NCBI GenBank assembly: GCA_016286665.1
Contig: JAEETX010000008.1
Coordinates: 1 to 52,179, forward strand
Direction of reading: 5' to 3'
From: Oscillospiraceae bacterium
GTDB lineage: Bacteria; Bacillota; Clostridia; Oscillospirales; Oscillospiraceae
DNA: 52,179 nt
In this document: in pieces, positions 32,274 to 39,470 of the stretch
Layout: every line of letters begins with the position of its first letter
Numbering within the stretch: the first letter of the stretch is position 1
Program-made: the position numbers and the translations under genes
Notes under the pieces: generated by a model
Told to the model about the DNA's origin: nothing
The model's database searches: none
Seen by the model: only the letters and a program-made list of their open reading frames with translations

Positions 32274-33146
32274 TCAGAAAATACGGTGAAGGTCGTAAGG
32301 TTCAAAGACGACCTTCTTGTAATCCTCCAGATCCATGGGAACACCGGTCCAGTCAGAGTGGAAATCCCCGTTTTGCTTGATCAGCACGTCATAGAGGATA
32401 TCATAGGTCTTCCCGTCCGCATCCGTCTCCGTGATGGTGCTGTAGGGAAGGGTCTTGTGATAGGAAATCTTATGCTCGCCGTCCAGAAATTCATAGTTGC
32501 AGCGGATACGGCAGCCCTCCAGAAGCGTCGGCTTCAGAATGCTGCGGAGGTCCCGCAGGATCTCGTCTTCCGACTCGTCATACAGATTTTCCGGCGTGGT
32601 TTTCGTGTAGTCCGCCCGGAATTGGATGGGCACGTTCCAGGGAGCGAAGCGCCGGACAAACTCCAGCATCCGCTCCGGCGCGTGGTTGTAGAAAAGCACG
32701 CAATTGACGCGGGTGGGCACCAGAAGCTTGCCGAAAATCTCATCGTTGCCTTCCTCCACGAATTTGTAGAGGTGGCGGGAGACGTTGATGCAGGTGATCT
32801 TGCTTTGATTGGCGTTGAGAAAACCCACCACATCATCCTCGGAATACTCGTTCATGACCGGCAGGGTGGTGTTGATGAAAACGCGGTGCGTGGAGGGCAC
32901 GGCGTCCAGCATCCGCTGAAGGGATTCCAGGTTGGCCAGAGGCTCGCCTCCGGTGAAGACAAAGTCGCATCGGGGCGTGAAGGCTTCGATCTGGCGGATG
33001 CTTTCCAGAATTTTCTCCAGGCTGAAGCCGCTGGTGTCGGCGTATTCTTCTTTGTTTACGCAGAAAGGACAATGATTGCCGCAGTCATAAGGCGCGAATA
33101 CGGTCACCGTAGCGCCGCCGTCTCTGGTTTTATATGGATTGCTCAT
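32274..33146 (-). CDS. Radical SAM protein of unknown substrate
   Basis: A 290-residue radical S-adenosylmethionine enzyme. C22, C26 and C29 (CGNHCPFC) hold the 4Fe-4S cluster, and GGEP at 66-69 binds SAM. There is no SPASM or B12-binding domain. A second cysteine pair, EGCRIRCNYE near residue 230, could be structural or bind another metal. It resembles the MoaA/NrdG-like core but I cannot place it in a known family. It is first in an operon with a GH4 galacturonidase-type enzyme, with its own promoter upstream. Confidence 0.8.
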   Translation of the reverse strand: MSNPYKTRDGGATVTVFAPYDCGNHCPFCVNKEEYADTSGFSLEKILESIRQIEAFTPRCDFVFTGGEPLANLESLQRMLDAVPSTHRVFINTTLPVMNEYSEDDVVGFLNANQSKITCINVSRHLYKFVEEGNDEIFGKLLVPTRVNCVLFYNHAPERMLEFVRRFAPWNVPIQFRADYTKTTPENLYDESEDEILRDLRSILKPTLLEGCRIRCNYEFLDGEHKISYHKTLPYSTITETDADGKTYDILYDVLIKQNGDFHSDWTGVPMDLEDYKKVVFEPYDLHRIF

Positions 33147-33194
33147 TCCGATTCCTCTTTCACTTCATAGAGCCTATAATCATTCCAATATATT

Positions 33195-33223
33195 AAACTA
33201 CCATCTGTAACGGAATTAGTCAA
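33195..33223 (-). promoter_or_regulatory. Promoter of the radical SAM-GH4 operon
   Basis: On the minus strand TTGACT (33218-33223) and TAGTTT (33195-33200), 17 bases apart. The -10 is a weak match; TAATAT nearby is an alternative. Confidence 0.5.
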
Positions 33224-33286
33224 TAGCCGGATGACAGGAAATCCGGATATTCCCGCAAAATGGACGGCAGGGGACGAGAGACAGCC

Positions 33287-33302
33287 TGTGCACTTGTGCA
33301 CA
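33287..33302. promoter_or_regulatory. Palindromic operator candidate before the rhamnosidase gene
   Basis: TGTGCAC-TT-GTGCACA is a perfect 7-bp inverted repeat with a 2-base centre that overlaps the predicted -35 box. Its size and position suit a dimeric repressor or activator, probably sugar-responsive by inference from the gene it controls. Confidence 0.5.
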
Positions 33303-33322
33303 TCCGCCGGATATGATAAAAT
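33294..33322 (+). promoter_or_regulatory. Promoter of the rhamnosidase gene
   Basis: TTGTGC (33294-33299) and TAAAAT (33317-33322) with a 17-base spacer. Confidence 0.55.
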
Positions 33323-33352
33323 ACGAAAAAAAGAAACGGCGGATAGAAGACG

Positions 33353-35845
33353 ATGCGCATCACTCATCTACGCGTGAATCATTGGGAAACGCCCCTGGGC
33401 GTCGACCTGCGGGCTCCGTGCTTCTCCTGGATAGTGACGGATACCACTTCCTGCCGGCAGCTGAAGGCGCGTCTGCGGGTATTTCAGGGCGGCGAGTGCA
33501 TTTGCGATACCGGCGTCTCCACCGAGCTGGACGCTTTGGGGACGGAGCTTCCCCTCCGCCTGGAGCCCCGCACCGCCTACCGCTGGCAGGTGACCGTCTG
33601 GGGCGACGGGGGCGATATGGCCGAAGGCGAAGCCGCCTTCGAAACGGGGAAAATGGAGGAGGACTGGCAGGGAAAATGGATTTCCCCCGGCCAGAAGCAA
33701 AACGCGATCCTCGAAAAAAGCTTCGATCTGCCGGAAACGCCCCGATCCGGGCGCATCTATCTCACGGGCCTCGGGCTTTACCGCTTGTTTGTCAACGGAC
33801 GTCCCGCTGCCGGCGAGGTGCTGACGCCGGGGCTGAACGCCTATGACCGCTGGGTGCAGGTGCAGACCTTCGACATCGGAAACCTGTTGCAAAAAGGGGA
33901 AAACCGGCTGGAAATCTGGCTGGCCGGCGGCATCTCCAGGGGCCGGTTCAGCTTCACGCCCGCAGAAGGATATGAATACTGTCCCTATGACTGCGCCATT
34001 GCGGAAACGCATATCGTGACCGCTTCCGGAGCGCGGGTGATCCCCACGGATGAAAGCTGGCGCTGGAAGTCTTCTCCCATTCTGGAGAGCAGCATCTACG
34101 ACGGGGAAGTATGGGACCCCGGCAGGGAACCGGAGCGCGGGCAGGTACGGCTCTGCACGCCGCCCACAGGCCGGCTGCGGGACCGGCTGAGTCCCCCCGT
34201 GAGGATCGTCATGGAGCGAAAGCCCCTCCGCGTGCTCACGACGCCGGCGGGTCAGACCGTGCTGGATATGGGGCAGAATATGGTCGGCTGGCTTCGCTTC
34301 CCGGCGCGGGGAAAACGGGGACAGGTCCTGCGCCTGCAATTCGGGGAGCAGCTGGAAAAGGGCTGCTTCTCCCGGGCCAACCTCCGCTCGGCCAAGGCTC
34401 GCTTTGTATGGATCTGCGACGGAAGGGAAAGGATCGCTGAGGCGTATTTCACCTGGTTCGGCTTCCGTTATGTGCTGCTGGAGGGCTTTGACGGGCCCGT
34501 CGATCCGGAGGATTTTAACGGCTGCGTCGTTTCCTCCGATCTGGAGGAGACCGGCGAGATCACCACGGGGCACGAGGGCCTCAACCGGCTGATCCGGAAT
34601 GTGCAGTGGAGTCAGCGGGGCAATTTCCTGGATGTGCCCACGGATTGTCCCCAACGGGACGAGCGGGAGGGCTGGACGGGGGACGCGCAGGTCTTCGCGG
34701 ACGCCGCCTGCTACAACATGGACTGCGCCGCTTTCTTTACAAAATACCTGGCGGACATGTGGGAGGAGCAGGAGAAGGCCGGGGGCTGCGTGCCCTATGT
34801 GGTGCCCTTCGCCCGCAATCGCAGCCGCGGCTTTGAGGGCGGCGCCGTGGGCTGGGGCGACGCAGCGGCGGTGATCCCGTGGACGCTGTGGCTCCATTAT
34901 GGGGACCGCAGCCTGCTGCGGCGGCAGCTGTGCAACATGAGCGCCTGGATGGAATGGGTGGCAGCGCAGCCGGACTGGGCGTCCGCCTGCCGCCATTTCG
35001 GGGATTGGCTGGCGCTGGACCGGCCGGAGGAACCCGCGGAGCGGGTGGGGAAGACGGATATCGGCTTCCTGTGCCTCTGCTATGCGTTCCTGACGGCCGA
35101 TCGAACGGCGCAAGCGGCAAAGGTCCTGGGAGAAACGAAGCTGCTTAAACGAGCTTCGGCGCTGGCGGAAGGTTATCGCCGCAAGCTGAGAGACGCCTAT
35201 TTCACACCGGCAGGAGAGATCCTCTGCCGAACGCAGACCGCCTGCGTGCTGGCGCTGCATCTGGGTCTGGCAGCGGACCGGGCCAGGACAAGGGCGGCGC
35301 TGCTGTCCCTGCTTCGAGAGTCCGGCCATCTGACCACCGGCTTCCTGGGAACACCCTGGCTGCTGGCGGAGCTGCCCCCGAAGGAAGCCTGGGAGCTAAT
35401 GCTGCGGGAGGATTATCCCTCCTGGCTCTATGAGGTGAAGCTGGGCGCGACCACCGTCTGGGAGCGGTGGAATTCCCTGACGGAGGAGGGATGCTTCTCC
35501 GAGACGGGGATGAACTCCCTGAATCACTATGCCTACGGCAGCGTGACCGCCTGGCTCTACGGGTATATGTGCGGGATCCGGCCGCTGCCGGATTCACCGG
35601 GCTTTCGCCGTTTTCGCTGGGAGCCGCTGCCGGACCGGCGGGTCGGATTCGCGGATTGCCGTCTCAGCTCGCCCTGCGGCGACATCGTTTCCCAATGGCG
35701 ATACGGAGAAGAAGGGCTCGCGCTGCGTCTCACCGTCCCCTTTGGCAGCGAGGCGGAGGCAAGGCTGCCGGACGGGCGGCAGGAGCTGCTGGGGCCGGGG
35801 GAGCACCGCTTCCTGATTCGGGATGGGGAAGCGGCCGAGAGATAG
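33353..35845 (+). CDS. Alpha-L-rhamnosidase, glycoside hydrolase family 78
   Basis: An 830-residue enzyme without a signal peptide, so probably cytosolic. N-terminal beta domains include the FSWIV and GLGLYRLFVNGRPAA segments typical of bacterial rhamnosidases. The (alpha/alpha)6 catalytic barrel carries DVPTDCPQRDEREGWTGDAQ near residues 425-445, which includes the conserved acidic catalytic region. A C-terminal beta domain follows SLNHYAYGSVTAWLYG. It removes terminal alpha-L-rhamnose from glycosides or pectin oligomers. The RBS is weak (AGAAG). It lies 12 bases before a lipid kinase gene, a pairing without evident pathway logic. Confidence 0.92.
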   Translation: MRITHLRVNHWETPLGVDLRAPCFSWIVTDTTSCRQLKARLRVFQGGECICDTGVSTELDALGTELPLRLEPRTAYRWQVTVWGDGGDMAEGEAAFETGKMEEDWQGKWISPGQKQNAILEKSFDLPETPRSGRIYLTGLGLYRLFVNGRPAAGEVLTPGLNAYDRWVQVQTFDIGNLLQKGENRLEIWLAGGISRGRFSFTPAEGYEYCPYDCAIAETHIVTASGARVIPTDESWRWKSSPILESSIYDGEVWDPGREPERGQVRLCTPPTGRLRDRLSPPVRIVMERKPLRVLTTPAGQTVLDMGQNMVGWLRFPARGKRGQVLRLQFGEQLEKGCFSRANLRSAKARFVWICDGRERIAEAYFTWFGFRYVLLEGFDGPVDPEDFNGCVVSSDLEETGEITTGHEGLNRLIRNVQWSQRGNFLDVPTDCPQRDEREGWTGDAQVFADAACYNMDCAAFFTKYLADMWEEQEKAGGCVPYVVPFARNRSRGFEGGAVGWGDAAAVIPWTLWLHYGDRSLLRRQLCNMSAWMEWVAAQPDWASACRHFGDWLALDRPEEPAERVGKTDIGFLCLCYAFLTADRTAQAAKVLGETKLLKRASALAEGYRRKLRDAYFTPAGEILCRTQTACVLALHLGLAADRARTRAALLSLLRESGHLTTGFLGTPWLLAELPPKEAWELMLREDYPSWLYEVKLGATTVWERWNSLTEEGCFSETGMNSLNHYAYGSVTAWLYGYMCGIRPLPDSPGFRRFRWEPLPDRRVGFADCRLSSPCGDIVSQWRYGEEGLALRLTVPFGSEAEARLPDGRQELLGPGEHRFLIRDGEAAER

Positions 35846-35857
35846 AGAGGAACTGCC

Positions 35858-36754
35858 ATGAAACATGTGTTCATCGTCAACCCCGCCGCGGGCGACGGTT
35901 CTGTGCCCCGGATCGTGCGGGAACTGATCGGCGGTCTGCCGGATTGCGAAGTCTACGAAACGAAAGGCCCCAGGGATGCGACAGCCTATATTCAAAGCCG
36001 CTGCGCCGCCGAGCCGGAGGAAAAGCTTTGCTTTGTGGCCTGCGGCGGCGACGGGACCGTGAACGAGGTGGCTTCCGGCGCCGCCATGCATCCGAATGCC
36101 TGCATGACCGTTCTGCCCCTGGGCAGCGGCAACGATTTCGTGAAGGCCTTCGGCGGCGCAGCGCGCTTTCAGGCGCTGGAGGCGCTGCTGAGAGCGACGC
36201 CGCGGCCTATCGATATCCTCAAGGTCGGGGAGCGTTGGGCGGTGAACGCATTCCATTTCGGCCTGGATTCGGCAGTCGCGAAAACGATGAACGACGTCAA
36301 GCCCAAGCCTCTGATCGGCGGAAAAAACGCCTATCCCACCGGCGTGGCAAAGGCGCTGATCTTCAATATGCGGACATGGTGCCGCATGGAGGTGGACGGG
36401 GGAGCGTTCCACGAGGGGGACATGCTTCTGTGCACCGTTGCCAACGGCCAGTATGTGGGCGGCTCCTACCGATGCGCGCCCCGCAGTCTGCCTGACGACG
36501 GTCTGGCGGAGATCTGCCTGGTTAAGCCGGTGTCGCGGCTCCGCTTCCTCCGTCTGATGAACGCCTACAAGGCGGGTAGCCACCTGGAGGACCCGCGCTT
36601 TGCGGGGGTTGTGAACTACCGGCGCGGCAGGATCATCGACGTCAGCGGAAAGCCCGGTTTCATCGTCTCCCTGGACGGTGAGATCGTGGAAGGGACGTCC
36701 TTCCGGATAGAGGTGATCCCGGGCGGCCTGTTGTTCGCCGTTCCGAAAGAATAA
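35858..36754 (+). CDS. Diacylglycerol/lipid kinase, DagK-YegS family
   Basis: A 298-residue protein. The opening VFIVNPAAGDG and ACGGDGTVNEVASG (about residues 62-75) form the nucleotide-binding DAGK catalytic domain, followed by PLGSGNDFVKAFG. DagK of Bacillus recycles diacylglycerol into phosphatidic acid; other family members act on different lipids, so the exact substrate is not certain. It is likely co-transcribed with the rhamnosidase gene. Confidence 0.88.
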   Translation: MKHVFIVNPAAGDGSVPRIVRELIGGLPDCEVYETKGPRDATAYIQSRCAAEPEEKLCFVACGGDGTVNEVASGAAMHPNACMTVLPLGSGNDFVKAFGGAARFQALEALLRATPRPIDILKVGERWAVNAFHFGLDSAVAKTMNDVKPKPLIGGKNAYPTGVAKALIFNMRTWCRMEVDGGAFHEGDMLLCTVANGQYVGGSYRCAPRSLPDDGLAEICLVKPVSRLRFLRLMNAYKAGSHLEDPRFAGVVNYRRGRIIDVSGKPGFIVSLDGEIVEGTSFRIEVIPGGLLFAVPKE

Positions 36755-36781
36755 AAACGCCGGGCAGCCGAAGCTGCCCGG
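36753..36781 (-). terminator. Terminator of the UROD-like gene
   Basis: On the minus strand a 9-bp stem CCGGGCAGC / GCTGCCCGG with loop TTCG is followed by CG and TTTTTATT. It serves the minus-strand gene ending at 36798 and may also slow read-through from the lipid kinase gene. Confidence 0.8.
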
Positions 36782-36797
36782 TCCCGGCAAGGCTAAA

Positions 36798-37838
36798 TCA
36801 GCGATTGCCGTATTTCGTGAGGCCGTAATCCTCCACGACCTCGGTCATCCAGCGATTGCGGTTGTTGAACATGTCGTTGTCCGGGTCGCCGAAGAGCCAG
36901 TGGTCGAAGATGTAGAGGCCGTTTTCCGTGTAGGTGTCGATGGCCTCCACCACCGCGTCCTTGAAGCGCTGCTCCGTGCAGTCTTCGCTCATCAGACTGC
37001 CGATGGCGTCGAAACCGCCCTCCAGAATGATCTGATCGCCGAATTTCTTCTGGACGCCCACCAGATCGTTGCAGGTCTGGGGAGGGTCCCAGTAGCGGAC
37101 GCCGAATTCGATCCAGTCGCCCACCAGCATGTCGCACTTGCCGCAGCAGTGCATGGCGATGGGCAGCCCCCGGTCATTGCCGCACTTGGCGTCCCGCACC
37201 TGGAAGGGCTTGATCAGCTCCCGATACTGGGCGGGAGAGACGAAGGGAGCGCCCCAGGCGGCCACGTCGTCGGAGATATGCACAAGGTCGGGCTTGTAGT
37301 AGTCGATGCATTTTTCCGCGATATCGTTGTAGAAGGTGCAGAGGTAGTCAAAGAGAGCGTAGACCTCCTCCGGCTCCTCCTGAATGGCGCAGAGACCTTC
37401 CACGAAGCCCATGAAAGCCATCAGGGTCTGGAAATAGCCGCCGTGCAGGCCGAAGGCGATCGCGCTCTGGGTCGGGTCGCAACCCCGCTGACGGATGGCG
37501 TCCAGATCCTTCTTCGCCATCTGTTCCCAATCCACATGGGATAGATCGGGCGCTTTGATCACGTCCCGCCACTTGGTGATATCGTCCAGAATATAGTTGC
37601 CGGGTTCCGGCAGGCCCGCATAGCCGGCTTCCTTGTTTGACACGTAGGTCACGCCCCAAATGTCCTTATTGTCTCCGCCGGGGCCGCGGTTTCCCATAAT
37701 GAGCGAAGGGAAGCAGCCGGTGCAGATCTCGGGACGTTTGGAATAGGGGTTGCCGCCGTAGGTGTACTGCAAAAGGAAATCGGGTTCGATTCCCTTTGCC
37801 ATATCCAGATACATTTCACGCATGGTTCTTTGTGCCAT
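36798..37838 (-). CDS. Uroporphyrinogen-decarboxylase-like methyltransferase family protein
   Basis: A 346-residue protein of the broad UROD/MtaA fold. The likely metal site is MHCCGKCDM near residue 230, resembling the His-x-Cys zinc motif of methylcobamide methyltransferases, and ILEGGFDAIG is the segment seen near the C-terminal side in this family. It lacks the usual HemE N-terminal catalytic pattern, so haem synthesis is unlikely. Relatives move methyl groups between corrinoid proteins and coenzymes or thiols. No corrinoid-binding protein or reactivase is next to it, so its partner is unknown. ATG at 37838 follows GAGGTGGAG. Confidence 0.75.
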   Translation of the reverse strand: MAQRTMREMYLDMAKGIEPDFLLQYTYGGNPYSKRPEICTGCFPSLIMGNRGPGGDNKDIWGVTYVSNKEAGYAGLPEPGNYILDDITKWRDVIKAPDLSHVDWEQMAKKDLDAIRQRGCDPTQSAIAFGLHGGYFQTLMAFMGFVEGLCAIQEEPEEVYALFDYLCTFYNDIAEKCIDYYKPDLVHISDDVAAWGAPFVSPAQYRELIKPFQVRDAKCGNDRGLPIAMHCCGKCDMLVGDWIEFGVRYWDPPQTCNDLVGVQKKFGDQIILEGGFDAIGSLMSEDCTEQRFKDAVVEAIDTYTENGLYIFDHWLFGDPDNDMFNNRNRWMTEVVEDYGLTKYGNR

Positions 37839-37892
37839 TATTCTCCACCTCATTCAGATCGTTAACTGACAGTTCTTTATTGGACCGAAAGA

Positions 37893-37921
37893 ATTATACC
37901 ATTGGAATCACCGGGAATCAA
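37893..37921 (-). promoter_or_regulatory. Promoter of the UROD-like gene
   Basis: On the minus strand TTGATT (37916-37921) and perfect TATAAT (37893-37898), 17 bases apart. Confidence 0.75.
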
Positions 37922-37951
37922 CGGCCCCGGTGGAAAACAGGAGCGAACGAT

Positions 37952-38110
37952 ATGAAAGAAAAAGGAAAAGCGGTGGACGAGCAGTATTCCTGCCCGGACT
38001 TCCGGCATGGTTATTGGTCTCTGGAAGAAGAACCCTCCGTCTGTGAGAACTGCGAATTCTACGACGAAGGGCTCTGCTTTAAGGAAGAAAGGGAAGCTGG
38101 GAAAGGCTAA
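37952..38110 (+). CDS. Small cysteine-rich protein
   Basis: A 52-residue acidic and polar protein with four cysteines, at residues 14, 31, 34 and 41 (C, then CENC, then C). The spacing suggests a single metal site, perhaps zinc, or a small iron-sulfur site. It has an AGGAG ribosome site at about 8 bases. Its stop overlaps the stop of the convergent rlmI gene by three bases. I cannot assign a family. A clear promoter was not found, though it lies just behind the divergent UROD-like promoter. Confidence 0.6.
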   Translation: MKEKGKAVDEQYSCPDFRHGYWSLEEEPSVCENCEFYDEGLCFKEEREAGKG

Positions 38111-39327
38111 ACCACCTGGAACAGGTAGAATTTGAGGTAATCCGTCTCGGGGACGCCCCAGAGGATCGGGTGATCCGGCGCCTGCTGCCTCGCCTCGATC
38201 TGCCGCAGGCTGACGGAGGCGTCTGCGGCGGCGTCCCGGAGCATTTGTTCAAAGCGATCCCTGGGCATGAAATGGCTGCAGGAGCAGGTTGCCAGAAAGC
38301 CGCCCCGGGGCAGCAGCTGCATGGCGCGCCGGTTGATTTCCCGATATCCCCGATAGGCGCTGTCCGCCGTAGCGCCGCTCTTGGTGAAGGCGGGCGGGTC
38401 CAGGATGATATAGTCCCAATCCGCGCCAGCGCCGGCAGCGTCCGTCAGGAAGCGGAATACGTCCCCCTGCCGGAAATCGATCTTCTCCGAAAGGCCGTTC
38501 AGCGCCGCGTTCCGCTCTGCCTGCTTCAGAGCGTCGGCGGAAATGTCCACCGCCGTGACGCGCTCGGCGCCGGCCATGGCTGCGTTGAGGGCAAATGCCC
38601 CGGTGTGGGTGAAGCAGTCCAGCACCTTCCGGCCTTTGGCCAGCCTGGCTGCGGCCAGACGGTTGTACTTCTGATCCAGGAAAAAGCCGGTCTTTTGCCC
38701 GTGGATGTAATCCACATCGTAACGGATGCCGTTTTCCGTGATGATCACGTGACCGTCCAGCCCGGTCTCCAACCCCGGCAGGGACACAAAGCCGCAGGAC
38801 TCCTCCAGGCCTTCTTTGGCCCGCAGGGGGGAATCGCTGCGCTCATAGATCGCGCGGATGCTTACGCCCAGCTTTTCCGCTTCTTCCTTCAGAAGGCGGA
38901 AAATGAGGTCCTTGCGGCGGTCCATGCCCAGCGACAGCACCTCCGCCGCCAGGATATCCTCAAACCTGTCCACCGTCAGGCCGGGGAACTGATCCGCTTC
39001 CCCGAAGATCAGACGGCAGGCGCTGAAATCCGCGCCCATGACCGCCTGACGGTAGCGGAGCGCATAGCTGACACGGCGGCGGAAAAACGCTTCGTCGAAG
39101 CGGTCGTTGGTATTGCGGGAGATGACGCGCACCCGGATTTTGGAGCTTGCGTTGATAAAGCCCGCGCCCAGCCATCTGCCCTTACTGCTCAGAACGTCCA
39201 CAATGTCCCCGTCCGTCCAGCTGCCCTGCGCAGCGGTGATCTCCTCGCCGTACACCCAGGGATGCCCCCGGCGCAGCGCCCGTTCCGCCTTGGGCGTGAC
39301 CGTCATTTTTGCGTATTCCCGTTCCAT
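38107..39327 (-). CDS. rlmI: Class I SAM-dependent 23S rRNA methyltransferase, RlmI/RlmK type
   Basis: A 406-residue protein. The N-terminal PUA domain begins with RGHPWVYGEEI, a middle domain follows, and the C-terminal methyltransferase carries VLDCFTHTGAFALNAA and the LDPPAFTKS motif. RlmI makes m5C1962 in 23S rRNA of E. coli; Firmicutes homologues (YwbD-like) are probable m5C methylases, but the exact base here is inferred. AGGAGG precedes ATG 39327. Confidence 0.88.
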   Translation of the reverse strand: MEREYAKMTVTPKAERALRRGHPWVYGEEITAAQGSWTDGDIVDVLSSKGRWLGAGFINASSKIRVRVISRNTNDRFDEAFFRRRVSYALRYRQAVMGADFSACRLIFGEADQFPGLTVDRFEDILAAEVLSLGMDRRKDLIFRLLKEEAEKLGVSIRAIYERSDSPLRAKEGLEESCGFVSLPGLETGLDGHVIITENGIRYDVDYIHGQKTGFFLDQKYNRLAAARLAKGRKVLDCFTHTGAFALNAAMAGAERVTAVDISADALKQAERNAALNGLSEKIDFRQGDVFRFLTDAAGAGADWDYIILDPPAFTKSGATADSAYRGYREINRRAMQLLPRGGFLATCSCSHFMPRDRFEQMLRDAAADASVSLRQIEARQQAPDHPILWGVPETDYLKFYLFQVV

Positions 39328-39354
39328 AAGCGCCTCCTGCCCTGTGCTGGACAA

Positions 39355-39383
39355 AGGATATCATGCCTCCCCGGCCCCGTCAA
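39355..39383 (-). promoter_or_regulatory. Promoter of rlmI
   Basis: On the minus strand TTGACG (39378-39383) and TATCCT (39355-39360), 17 bases apart. Confidence 0.65.
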
Positions 39384-39402
39384 GAAGCGCCGCCTTTTCC
39401 CC

Positions 39403-39430
39403 TTGCAATCTGGTCGGATCGTGATACAAT
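39403..39430 (+). promoter_or_regulatory. Promoter of the SIS-GNAT-FliB operon
   Basis: TTGCAA (39403-39408) and TACAAT (39425-39430), 16 bases apart, about 40 bases before the first gene. Confidence 0.6.
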
Positions 39431-39470
39431 TCCACATAATACCGAGTGATCGATCGAACGGAGAAAACCG

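Noticed and set aside
36798..37838. hemE, uroporphyrinogen decarboxylase of haem synthesis
   Set aside because: Despite the shared fold, the HemE N-terminal catalytic pattern is missing and a Cys/His metal motif is present; the gene is also far from the hem operon.
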